DNA of 64,000 bases from JAGTRP01 sp035255045 (GTDB taxonomy: Bacteria; Pseudomonadota; Gammaproteobacteria; Burkholderiales; Rhodocyclaceae): positions 14,238 to 78,237 of the forward strand of contig DATFAA010000164.1 in assembly GCA_035255045.1 (NCBI GenBank), given 5' to 3'. The position numbers were made by a program, and so were the translations under genes. Below are positions 35,083 through 44,054 of this stretch, in pieces. The notes below the pieces were generated by a model. It was not told the DNA's origin and did no database searches. It saw only the letters and a program-made list of their open reading frames with translations. Every line of letters begins with the position of its first letter. Position 1 is the first letter of the stretch.

Positions 35083-38000
35083 ATGAGGCACTGCGCAATA
35101 AATCAATTTTTTCGGCACAACGCTGTCTGTCTCGCGGTAGCCTTGTGTTTCGCCGATCCTATCGCCTACGCCACCCCCACCGGAGCACAAGTGGTAAATG
35201 GCCAAGTTGGTTTTAACCAGCAAGGTGGCGTTCTCAGCATCACCAACAGCCCCGGCGCCATCATCAACTGGCAGAACTTTTCCATCGGCGCCAACGAAGC
35301 GGTCCGCTTCATACAGCAGAGTTCTGCCAGCAGCGTCCTCAATCGTGTAACTGGACAGGATCCAAGCCAGATTCTCGGCACCCTCCAATCCAACGGCCGG
35401 GTCTTTCTCATCAACCCTAACGGCATTTTATTCGGGCAGAACGCGCGAATCGACGTGGCGGGCCTGGTGGCGTCCACTTTGAACCTTTCTAACCCGGACT
35501 TCCTATCAAACCGACTTAACTTCACGCCTACGTCCCAGGCCAAGAATATTGATAACTGGGGCCGCCTAAATGCAGCAAGTGGTGGCCAAATCTATCTGAT
35601 TGCTCCGGACATAAACAATAGCGGGGTCATCAGTTCCCCCCAGGGCGAAATCCTTCTGGCCGCGGGCAAGAGCGTGCAACTGGTGGATACTGGCACGCCG
35701 GGGCTGCGGGTTGAAATTACCGCTCCAGGCAATGAGGCGGTCAACCTGGGGCAGATTATCTCCCCAAGCGGCCGGATTAGCATGCTCGGAACCTTGGTCA
35801 GCCAGAAGGGTATCGTCAGTGCGAGCAGCGCCGTAGCCGAGGGCGGGAAAATATTCCTGCGGGCAACAAAGCACCTTGGAATCGCCGGGGACAGCCAGAC
35901 GACGGCGGACGGTATTAAGGGGGGCGAGATCATCGCCAAGGTCGAGGACGGCGGCCGAATTGGCGGCACCCTCACCGGCCGCGGCACTCTATCCGCCCAG
36001 GGCGACGGTTCGACAGGCAGTGGCGGCTTCGTGGAGACCTCGGCGGCGAACACCGATATTGATGGTCTATCGGTCAGAACCCGTGGCGGCATCTGGCTCA
36101 TCGATCCCTACGACTTCACCATCGCTGCCGGTGGGGACATTACCGGCACCTCGTTGTCGACAAATCTTGGCAGCGGCAATGTCGTCATTGTGTCGAGTCA
36201 GGGATCGAATGCTAGCGGCAACGGGGACATCAACATCAATGAACCCGTCTCGTGGAGTGCCAATACGCTTACCTTGACCGCTGCACGGGACATCAACATC
36301 AATGCGGTGATGACGGCCTCGGGTACATCGGCGCTGACGATGAACACGGCGACGGCAAATGGCAGCGACGCCGCTGTTGCTGGCGGCACGGTCAGGGTCG
36401 GCTTCAACCCCGATGGCAGCTTCAAGGGCCGGGTGGATTTTCCCGGCCGTTCCGGGACGGGCTTTCTGACCATCAACGGTCTTAGCTACGCAGTCATCAA
36501 CAGCGTCGGCGCCGAGAATTCGACCACCGGCACCGATCTGCAGGGGATGAGAGGGAGCCCGTCCGGCCATTATGCCCTGGGTGGGGACATCGATGCCTCC
36601 GCTACCTCCACGTGGAACTGGAACGGCAGCGTCTATGAAGGCTTCACCCCCGTGGAGGGGGCCTATGGCACCACTTTTACAGGCAGTCTCAATGGCCTGG
36701 GACATCGGGTCACGGGCCTGACGATCAACCGGCCTTCGACCGACTACGTCGGCTTGTTCAGCCATGTCGATGCGAGCGGGATGGTCCATAACCTGGGCGT
36801 GGAGGGCGGTAGTGTCAGGGGTCGCGATTTTGTCGGCGCCCTTGCCGGCACAAACGACGGCTTCTTGGGCAACAGCTACGCTGCTGTCACCGTGACCGGC
36901 GGCGCTAACAGTTTCGGCGTCGGTGGGCTGGTAGGCGAGAATTACGCCAGCATTCGCGATAGCTATGCCAGAGGCAACGTAAGCGGCGGTAACGGCAGTT
37001 TCGGTGTCGGCGGGCTGGTAGGCATCAACTACGCCAGCGTCAGCAGCAGCTACGCCACAGGCAACGTAACCGGGGGGAGCGGTAGTGAACGCGTCGGCGG
37101 GCTGGTTGGGGACAATTCCGGTTTCGGCAGCATCAACAACAGCATCAGCAACAGCTATGCCGCCGGCACCGTAAGCGGCGGTAGCAATGTCGGCGGACTA
37201 GTGGGCTACAGCGAGGGCAATATCGTTGGCAGCCATGCCAGCGGCAACGTAACCGGCGACAGCGTCGTCGGCGGGTTGACTGGCTACAGTGAGGGCAGTA
37301 TCGCCGACAGTTTTGCCGCTGGTAATGTGGCCGGCAGCAGCTTCGTCGGCGGCCTTGCCGGCTCCAACTGGGGTAGTGTGACCAACAGCCATTACGATGT
37401 TGACACTGTACTCATCAACGGCAGCCATTACCTCACCGTAGGCGGTCTCTACGGCGCCCAGTACCAGGATTGGTTCATCCACGACAAGACGTTGAACATT
37501 GCGGGCTACCTGGGCGCACCCGATGCAGATGGCTACTACACCGTTGGCACCGTCCAGAATATGAAAGATCTGCTCGCTTTCGCAGATAGCTCGGCCTACA
37601 AGTTTCGTCTCACGGCTGACATCGATCTGGTAAGCGCGACTGGCCTATACATCCCCATTCTCGGAGCGGCAGAATTCGATGGCGCCGGTCACACGATATC
37701 CAACCTCAACCTCCACCAACAAACCAACGCCCTGGGTCTGTTTGGCTCGGTTTCACCAGGCAGCACGCTGACAAACCTGGGAATCACCGGTAGCGTGACT
37801 GGCATGGAAGCCGTTGGCGGGTTGGCTGGCATGAATAAGGGATCCATCAGCAATTCCCACGCTGCTGTTACCGTGACGGATTACAGCGGCGGTTCCTTTG
37901 TCGGCGGGTTGGTGGGCACCAACAGCGGCAGCATTACCCGTAGTTTCGCCAACGGCAACGTAACCGTCGGGGATAACGCCTACGCCATCGGTGGGCTGAT

Positions 38001-40131
38001 TGGCTCGAATACCGGTACCGTTGCCAGCAACTACGCTACCGGCAGCGTGACCAGTGGCAGCGGTGTTAGCAGCCTCGGCGGCCTGGTCGGTTGGAGTAAC
38101 GGTTCTGTTACAAACAGCTACGCCGTTGGTAGTGTGGCTAGCGGTGGAACTAGCTCCGACATTGGGGGCCTACTCGGTCATAACAACGCCGGCACAGTTG
38201 CCGACAGCTACGGAACCGGCCCGGTGACTGCCGGAACTGGCAGTACCTATCTGGGAGGCTTAATTGGATACTCCGTAATGGGTGCGGTTACCGGCAGCTA
38301 TTGGAATACGCAAACATCCGGACAGGGCGCCAGTGCAGGCGGCACAGGCCTCACCACGGCCCAAATGCAGGACCGCACCAATTTTGCCGGCTGGGACTTT
38401 GTCGACACATGGCGTCAGTACGACGGGCACACCTATCCGTTACTCAAGGATTTGCTGAAACCTCTTACGGTTACCGCCAACAATACAGTCCAAACCTACG
38501 ACAGCACCGCTTACAGCGGCGGTAACGGCGTCACTCTTTCAGAGCCGGCGGCTGCAGGCTCCCTACTTGGAACACTGACCTTCAGCGGCACTTCCCAGGG
38601 AGCCCGGAACGCCGGCAGCTATACCATCAGCCCGTCCGGCTATTGGTCGGACCAGCAGGGCTACGATATCACCTTCGCCAGTGGCACCCTGACAATAAAC
38701 CAGGCCAGTCTTCCTGTTGCCGGCGTGATTGCCACCGACAAGGTGTACGACGGTAACACTGCGGCTCTCCTCAACGGTGGCAGCATCCAGCCGTTCGCTG
38801 GAGATAGCGTCACGCTTTCCGCCGGAATCGGGGAATTTGCCGACCGGCACGTCGGTACCGAAAAGACTGTAACCGCTAGCGGCTATATCATCTCCGGCCC
38901 CGATGCCGGCAATTACACTCTCGTCCAACCGTCGGGACTTGCCGCCAATATCAGTCGCCGGCCCTCGGTTGCTTGGATCGGCGGCCCTACGGGAGACTGG
39001 TCCAATCCGGCCAACTGGCAGGATGGAGCTCTGCCTGACCGTAGCAATGTACTCGCAGTCAGCATCCCTTCCGGCACTACCGTTGTCTATGGCGCAGCGG
39101 CAGACAATACCAACCTCGCCAACCTTGCCAGCGGCGGAGAATTCTTGCTCACCGGTGGCAACCTGCACATCGCCGACAGCTTCCAAACTGCTCGCTTCGG
39201 CCAAAGTGGCGGGAGCCTGACAGGTACCGGGAATTTCACCGTTAACGAGGCATTTCATCAGACCGCTGGCTCAATAGACTTGGTAGACACTGCAGCAGCA
39301 AACATCACCCAAGTTAGCGGCGATCTCATTGCCAGATCGATCAAGGCTGGGGCTGTATCCCTCCGAACACAGGACGGTGCAATTCTCGATGGTGGTATGG
39401 GCACGAGCATTACCGCTGCGTCCCTTACCCTTGCAGCAACCCGAGGTATCGGCAATGCCGCCGCACCGCTCAGGACAGCCGTTGGCTGGCTGACTGCGAA
39501 CAACAACGAAGGCGATATTGTCATCGTCAACAACGGTGCCTTAACAGTAGCTGGCATCACCAACGCCGGGTCAGGTGACATCAATATCGACAATACAGGT
39601 GCATTGGTGACGACCGGGCCGGTAACAGCAACTTCGGGCAATATTTCCATTGTCACTCATAGCCCTCTAACAATTGGCGCTGATGGGTTAAGCGCTTCTG
39701 GCGATATCCAGCTGACAGCTTCTCCGTCTGGTGACAGCGCCAATGACAACCTGAGTATCAACGGCCCGATCAGATCTGGCGGCCAAGCTATTCTGGGTGC
39801 CGGCAACGAAATCATAATAAATGCCGAAGTGAATGGCGCTACCGGGGTGAAAGTCGACCAGGGCAATGTAAGCGCAAGATCCACAGTGCTCTTATCCAGC
39901 CAAGACGTTCCTGGTCAACTGGCAGAAACGACAGTAACTCCGGTTGTCGCCAGCACCCTTAGCGTCTTTAAACCTAATCATGTGCAGGATACGGCTGTAG
40001 TGCAGTCCCAGGCTGCTTTGCTAACAATCGAGCCAGATGTTCCAGGTTCCCAGCCCTGGACTTCAGAGCATCGGAGTAACAAGAGAAGAGACGTTGCTAA
40101 CGGACAGGATGAAACGAACCATGGAAACTGA
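35083..40131 (+). CDS. filamentous-haemagglutinin-like TpsA adhesin with GLUG and YDG repeats
   Basis: The 1682-residue surface or secreted protein has an extended signal peptide (about residues 1-31), then a two-partner-secretion (TPS) domain (about 32-290) with NSPGAIINWQNFSIG and the FLINPNGILFGQNARIDV motif. A long beta-helical middle carries many GLUG repeats (about 575-1085, units of the type VGGLVG-SYA-GNV), followed by two YDG/MBG-type domains (about 1127-1295) and a repetitive tail. TPS domains are recognised by an outer-membrane TpsB transporter; none is in the window. GC is visibly lower than in the neighbours, suggesting horizontal origin. Likely role: adhesion or biofilm formation. 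Confidence 0.85.
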   Translation: MRHCAINQFFRHNAVCLAVALCFADPIAYATPTGAQVVNGQVGFNQQGGVLSITNSPGAIINWQNFSIGANEAVRFIQQSSASSVLNRVTGQDPSQILGTLQSNGRVFLINPNGILFGQNARIDVAGLVASTLNLSNPDFLSNRLNFTPTSQAKNIDNWGRLNAASGGQIYLIAPDINNSGVISSPQGEILLAAGKSVQLVDTGTPGLRVEITAPGNEAVNLGQIISPSGRISMLGTLVSQKGIVSASSAVAEGGKIFLRATKHLGIAGDSQTTADGIKGGEIIAKVEDGGRIGGTLTGRGTLSAQGDGSTGSGGFVETSAANTDIDGLSVRTRGGIWLIDPYDFTIAAGGDITGTSLSTNLGSGNVVIVSSQGSNASGNGDININEPVSWSANTLTLTAARDININAVMTASGTSALTMNTATANGSDAAVAGGTVRVGFNPDGSFKGRVDFPGRSGTGFLTINGLSYAVINSVGAENSTTGTDLQGMRGSPSGHYALGGDIDASATSTWNWNGSVYEGFTPVEGAYGTTFTGSLNGLGHRVTGLTINRPSTDYVGLFSHVDASGMVHNLGVEGGSVRGRDFVGALAGTNDGFLGNSYAAVTVTGGANSFGVGGLVGENYASIRDSYARGNVSGGNGSFGVGGLVGINYASVSSSYATGNVTGGSGSERVGGLVGDNSGFGSINNSISNSYAAGTVSGGSNVGGLVGYSEGNIVGSHASGNVTGDSVVGGLTGYSEGSIADSFAAGNVAGSSFVGGLAGSNWGSVTNSHYDVDTVLINGSHYLTVGGLYGAQYQDWFIHDKTLNIAGYLGAPDADGYYTVGTVQNMKDLLAFADSSAYKFRLTADIDLVSATGLYIPILGAAEFDGAGHTISNLNLHQQTNALGLFGSVSPGSTLTNLGITGSVTGMEAVGGLAGMNKGSISNSHAAVTVTDYSGGSFVGGLVGTNSGSITRSFANGNVTVGDNAYAIGGLIGSNTGTVASNYATGSVTSGSGVSSLGGLVGWSNGSVTNSYAVGSVASGGTSSDIGGLLGHNNAGTVADSYGTGPVTAGTGSTYLGGLIGYSVMGAVTGSYWNTQTSGQGASAGGTGLTTAQMQDRTNFAGWDFVDTWRQYDGHTYPLLKDLLKPLTVTANNTVQTYDSTAYSGGNGVTLSEPAAAGSLLGTLTFSGTSQGARNAGSYTISPSGYWSDQQGYDITFASGTLTINQASLPVAGVIATDKVYDGNTAALLNGGSIQPFAGDSVTLSAGIGEFADRHVGTEKTVTASGYIISGPDAGNYTLVQPSGLAANISRRPSVAWIGGPTGDWSNPANWQDGALPDRSNVLAVSIPSGTTVVYGAAADNTNLANLASGGEFLLTGGNLHIADSFQTARFGQSGGSLTGTGNFTVNEAFHQTAGSIDLVDTAAANITQVSGDLIARSIKAGAVSLRTQDGAILDGGMGTSITAASLTLAATRGIGNAAAPLRTAVGWLTANNNEGDIVIVNNGALTVAGITNAGSGDINIDNTGALVTTGPVTATSGNISIVTHSPLTIGADGLSASGDIQLTASPSGDSANDNLSINGPIRSGGQAILGAGNEIIINAEVNGATGVKVDQGNVSARSTVLLSSQDVPGQLAETTVTPVVASTLSVFKPNHVQDTAVVQSQAALLTIEPDVPGSQPWTSEHRSNKRRDVANGQDETNHGN

Positions 40132-40358
40132 GTAGGATGGATCTCTGGTCCATATCCATTGTGTCTGCTGCATGTTTGTCAGCGGACATATCTGGTTGGC
40201 AATTCGAATTGCCGTTAAGGGTCGATTTCTGCCTGCGGCCAACGACAATGCGACCGTTCGACGCACCGCCCGCTCCCAGTCCCGGCCTTGAACGGCTCCT
40301 TGCCGCCGAGCCGCCGTGGAAATAGGGCGGCCGGAGCTGCAAGCCCCGGCACCGCTGA

Positions 40359-40610
40359 ATCCATCATGTACTGACCCACTTCGACTGCGGCGAGCCTGTG
40401 ATGGATGACTGGCTCAAGCGCCGGGTGCTGACCAACCAGTCGTCCGGGGCGAGCCGCACTTACGTTGTCGCCGATTCCGGGCAGCGGGTGGCCAGTTATT
40501 ACGCGCTGGCGGCCGGTGCAATTGCAGACAGGCCGGCCCGAGGGGCTGTAAGGCGCAACATGCCGACCTCGATTCCCGTGCTGATTCTCGGCCGCCCGTC
40601 GACTCCCTGA
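40359..40610 (+). pseudogene. remnant of a TacT-like GNAT toxin gene
   Basis: The frame reads H-F-D-C-G-E-P-V-M-D-D-W-L, then NQSSGASRTYVV, YYALAAGAI and RRNMPTSIPVLILGR, which match the N-terminal half of GNAT toxins of TacA-TacT-type modules. A stop codon (40356-40358) replaces the 5' end, and after LGR the frame goes wrong: A-V-D-like residues continue in another frame and then similarity is lost. The acetyl-CoA-binding half and the RHH/DUF1778 antitoxin are missing. The rest of 40132-40654 shows no gene. Confidence 0.7.
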
Positions 40611-40654
40611 CCCTGTTCCTGCTGCTTCACCCGCCGCGCCCCGGCGGCTGACCC

Positions 40655-42328
40655 TCACGCCCGATAAGCAATCCGGAATCCGCCCCAATGCCTGCCGTTC
40701 ACGTAGACGGGCGACGAGATGTCGTGCATCACCTCCCCCGTGTCCCGCCGGTAGGTCTGCATCAGGTAGGGCTGGACATGGCTGCTGCTGCGCTTGCTCA
40801 CCGGGTCGTCGAAGATGCGCTTGGTGCGGTTGCCCAGGAAGTCCTTCTGGTAATCCCCGGTCAGGGGCTGGGTGCAGTGCTTGTTGTGGGTCGGCATGTA
40901 GCCGTTGATATCGGCGGCGCAGGCCACGGCGATGGCGCTCGAATGCTTCAGCAGGGCCTCCTGGATGGGCGGGAAGAGGCGGTCGGTGAGGGCATCGAAG
41001 GCGGTGGTGTATTTCTGCGGATTGGTGTTGGCGATGGGCCGGTAGTTGCGGTCGAAGACGTCGTCCTCCCGGATCTGCCCCGCCGCGACGGCCTGCTCCA
41101 GGGCACGGCCGATGTCCCGAGCGGCCTCCTGCACCAGGGCCGGCATGATCTGGTGGGTGCGCATGGCCTGTTCGCCGGTGGCACCGAGCTTGAAGACGGC
41201 GTTGATCTCCTTCAGGTTGGCCGCCAGGCTTTCCAGCTGCTTGGCCTCCTCCAGGGTGAGGGTCGCTCCCGAGCTATTGCGTTCGGCCATGGCCATGATC
41301 TCCCGCACATGCTCCACCAGCTTGTCCGCCTCGCTGCCCTGCTGGCGGATGGCGACGGCGATGCCGTCCACCTTCTCCATGGTCTCCTGAGCGCCGCTGT
41401 TGATGCGCTCCAGGGACTGGGCGGCCTCCCGGGCCAGTTCGGCGCCGACGTGAGCCTGCTGGCTGCCGTCGTTGATTGAGGTGATGGCAGCCCGGGTCTC
41501 GTCCTGGATGGCGCTGATGACGCCGCTGATTTCGGTGGTCGCCGTCGAGGTCCGCTCGGCGAGCTTCCTCACCTCGTCCGCCACCACCGCGAAGCCGCGC
41601 CCGGCCTCGCCGGCCCGGGCCGCCTCGATGGCGGCGTTGAGGGCGAGGAGGTTGGTCTGGTCGGCGATCTCCCGGATGACACGGACGATGCTGCTGATGG
41701 CCTCGGAACGCTCCCCGAGGCCGCCGATCACCTGGGCCGACTGGCCGACGCAGCGGGCGATGCGCTCGATTTCCGCCGAGGCGTCGTGGACCACCTGCAT
41801 CCCCGCCAGGGACAGGCTGCGGGCTTCCTGGGCGTTGCCGGCGGCCTGGCCGGCATGGGCGGCGATGGTGTTGACGCCGCTGGTCATCTCGTCGATGGCC
41901 CGGGCCATGTCCTGGGAGGCCTGGCGCTGGCTGTCCGAGCCCTCAGCAACGGCCTTGGCGTGCTTCGCGAGCTCGTCGGCGGCCGTCGCCACCCGCTCGG
42001 CGTCGAACACCACCTTGCCCATGATGCCCTGGAAGGTCTCGGTGAGGGCGTTGAAGGCCTTGGCGCAGTCGCCGGCGGGGCCCCCGGCGATCTCCGCCCG
42101 CAGGGACAGGTTGCCGCTGCGGTTCATGTCGGTGATGGTGGCGGTCAGCCCCCGCAGGGCGCCCTCCAGGGGGCGGCTGCCCAGCCAGGCGAGGAGGGCG
42201 GCCAGGAGCCCGAGGGCGGCGGCGCCCGCCATCCCGGCAAACCCCAGGGCGCCCTGAAGGTAGAGAAGAAACGCCGCCCCGGCCGCGACGACCAGAGCCT
42301 GCCCGGAAATAACGATCAAACGAGCCAT
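40655..42328 (-). CDS. methyl-accepting chemotaxis protein with C-terminal sensor domain
   Basis: The 557-residue product has two adjacent TM helices (about 4-25 and 28-50) with almost no periplasmic loop, a linker, a cytoplasmic MCP signalling domain with the conserved hairpin tip EIADQTNLLALNAAIEAARAGE, and, unusually, about 170 residues after the signalling domain. This tail carries DVFDRNYRPIANTNPQKY, NKHCTQP and GRHWGGFRIAY, a Cache/PAS-like sensor seen at the C-terminus of MCPs in several betaproteobacteria. The ligand must be cytoplasmic. The start at 42328 follows AAGGGGG. It sits at the end of the leftward paa block. Confidence 0.88.
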   Translation of the reverse strand: MARLIVISGQALVVAAGAAFLLYLQGALGFAGMAGAAALGLLAALLAWLGSRPLEGALRGLTATITDMNRSGNLSLRAEIAGGPAGDCAKAFNALTETFQGIMGKVVFDAERVATAADELAKHAKAVAEGSDSQRQASQDMARAIDEMTSGVNTIAAHAGQAAGNAQEARSLSLAGMQVVHDASAEIERIARCVGQSAQVIGGLGERSEAISSIVRVIREIADQTNLLALNAAIEAARAGEAGRGFAVVADEVRKLAERTSTATTEISGVISAIQDETRAAITSINDGSQQAHVGAELAREAAQSLERINSGAQETMEKVDGIAVAIRQQGSEADKLVEHVREIMAMAERNSSGATLTLEEAKQLESLAANLKEINAVFKLGATGEQAMRTHQIMPALVQEAARDIGRALEQAVAAGQIREDDVFDRNYRPIANTNPQKYTTAFDALTDRLFPPIQEALLKHSSAIAVACAADINGYMPTHNKHCTQPLTGDYQKDFLGNRTKRIFDDPVSKRSSSHVQPYLMQTYRRDTGEVMHDISSPVYVNGRHWGGFRIAYRA

Positions 42329-42404
42329 TGCAACCCCCTTGCCTTGGGGCGGCGGCGCCCAGGGAGCCGCCGAGCCCCGCACTGTTCTTCGATGTCCCGA
42401 CGCC

Positions 42405-43196
42405 TCAGGCCTGGAGCTTCAGCCAGGCCGGGGGACGCTTCTCCAGGAAGGCGGCGATGCCGTTCCGGGCCTCCTCGGTGGCCCGCTGGCGGGCGATGCG
42501 CTGGGCGGTCTCCTCGCCCACGGCCTCGTCGATGGGCTGCCCGGCAACCGCCGCGATGAGATCCTTGGCCGCCTTCTGGGCGAGCGGCGCGCCGGCCAGC
42601 AGCACGCCGGCCAGGGCGGCCACCGCCTCGTCCAGTTTCTCGGCGGCCACCACCTCGCCCACCAGGCCGATGGCCAGGGCCCGCTCCGCCGAGATGCGCT
42701 CGGCGGTCTGGAAATAGCGCAGGGCATGGCGGGGGCCGACGGCCCGCAGGACGTAGGGGCTGATGACCGCCGGGATGATCCCGAACTTCACCTCGGAAGT
42801 GGCGAAGACGGCGTCCTCGCTGGCAATGGCCATGTCGCAGGCGGCGGCGAGGCCGGTGCCGCCCCCGAGGGCGGCGCCCTGGACCCTGGCGATGGTGGGT
42901 TTGGACATGCCGGAGAGGGTGCGCAGCATGCCGGCGAAGCGGCGGGCGTCATCCAGGTTCTCGGCATGGCCGTAGCCGGAGGCGCGCTTCATCCAGTTGA
43001 GGTCGGCGCCGGCGGAGAAGTGGCGGCCGCGGCCGGCCAGCACCACCACCCGCACCGAAGCGTCGGCGTCCAGCTCGGCGCAGGCGGCGCTGAGGTCGGC
43101 GATGAGCTCCTCGTTGAAGGCGTTGAACACCTCGGGACGGTTCATCCAGAGGGTGGCGACCTCGTTCGAGCGTTCGATTTCAAGAGTCTTGTACAT
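42405..43196 (-). CDS. enoyl-CoA hydratase/isomerase family protein
   Basis: The 263-residue crotonase has the oxyanion-hole segments HFSAGADLNWM and GAALGGGTGLAAACD, and a Glu in SEVKFGIIPAV at a catalytic position. It resembles methylglutaconyl-CoA/AtuE-type hydratases more than PaaF, so it may act on a branched or dearomatised intermediate. GGAG six bases before the ATG at 43196 sets the start; the coding frame reaches back over the upstream stop (TGATG). It is the last metabolic gene of the leftward paa operon, tightly linked to the next hydratase. Confidence 0.85.
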   Translation of the reverse strand: MYKTLEIERSNEVATLWMNRPEVFNAFNEELIADLSAACAELDADASVRVVVLAGRGRHFSAGADLNWMKRASGYGHAENLDDARRFAGMLRTLSGMSKPTIARVQGAALGGGTGLAAACDMAIASEDAVFATSEVKFGIIPAVISPYVLRAVGPRHALRYFQTAERISAERALAIGLVGEVVAAEKLDEAVAALAGVLLAGAPLAQKAAKDLIAAVAGQPIDEAVGEETAQRIARQRATEEARNGIAAFLEKRPPAWLKLQA

Positions 43197-43207
43197 GGGC
43201 TTCTCCA

Positions 43208-43981
43208 TCACCGGTCCTTGAAGCTCGGCTTGCGCTTCTCGGCGAATGCGGCCATGCCTTCCTTCTGGTCCTCGAGTGCGAAGGCGGAATGGAAGACCCG
43301 GCGCTCGAACAAGAGCCCCTCATTGAGGGAGGACTCGAAGGCCCGGTTCACCGACTCCTTGATCATCATGACCACCGGCAAGGAGAAGCCGGCGATGGTC
43401 TGGGCGGCCTTGAGGGCCTCCTCCATCAGCTGGTCGGCGGGGACGATGCGGGCCACCAGGCCGGCGCGCTCGGCTTCGGCGGCGTCCATCATGCGGGCGG
43501 TGAGGCACAGGTCCATGGCCTTGGCCTTGCCGACGGCCCGGGGCAGGCGCTGGGTGCCGCCGGCGCCGGGCAGGGTGCCGAGCTTGATTTCCGGCTGGCC
43601 GAACCTGGCGGTGTCGGCGGCGTAGATCATGTCGCACATCATCGCCATCTCGCAGCCGCCCCCCAGGGCGTAGCCGGCGACGGCGGCGATCACCGGCTTG
43701 CGGGCGGTCTTGATGCGCTCCCAGTTGCGGGTGATGAAGTCCGTCTTGTAGGCGTGCATGTAGTCGAAATCCTTCATGAAGCCGATGTCGGCTCCGGCGG
43801 CGAAGGCTTTCTCATTGCCGGTGATGACGATGCAGCCGATCTTCTCGTCGGCTTCGAAGGCGTCGATGGCGGCGGCGATGCCGTCGACGACTTCGTTGTT
43901 GAGGGCATTCATGGCTTCCGGCCGGTTGATGCGGATGAGGCCAACCTTGCCGTGGGTTTCGGTGATTACTGTCGGGGTCAT
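43208..43981 (-). CDS. paaF: enoyl-CoA hydratase, probable PaaF (2,3-dehydroadipyl-CoA hydratase)
   Basis: The 257-residue crotonase has AFAAGADIGFM and GYALGGGCEMAMMCD oxyanion-hole segments and both catalytic glutamates (ALGGGCE, GQPEIKLG). The length and the C-terminal FAEKRKPSFKDR match PaaF and short-chain enoyl-CoA hydratases, which hydrate 2,3-dehydroadipyl-CoA in the phenylacetate pathway. The start is the ATG after TTGGAG. It is in line with paaJKIHGN. A general beta-oxidation hydratase is the alternative. Confidence 0.75.
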   Translation of the reverse strand: MTPTVITETHGKVGLIRINRPEAMNALNNEVVDGIAAAIDAFEADEKIGCIVITGNEKAFAAGADIGFMKDFDYMHAYKTDFITRNWERIKTARKPVIAAVAGYALGGGCEMAMMCDMIYAADTARFGQPEIKLGTLPGAGGTQRLPRAVGKAKAMDLCLTARMMDAAEAERAGLVARIVPADQLMEEALKAAQTIAGFSLPVVMMIKESVNRAFESSLNEGLLFERRVFHSAFALEDQKEGMAAFAEKRKPSFKDR

Positions 43982-44054
43982 GGTGTTCTCCAAAAAAATG
44001 GCCGCCAGGAAACAGCGGCCCCAAGTGCAGCGGAGAGAATCTGTGGATGGGGGC

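Noticed and set aside
36800..38330. Regularly repeated short sequences, at first glance CRISPR-like
   Set aside because: The repeats are in frame, imperfect and encode GLUG units of the adhesin. There are no constant repeats with unique spacers and no cas genes.
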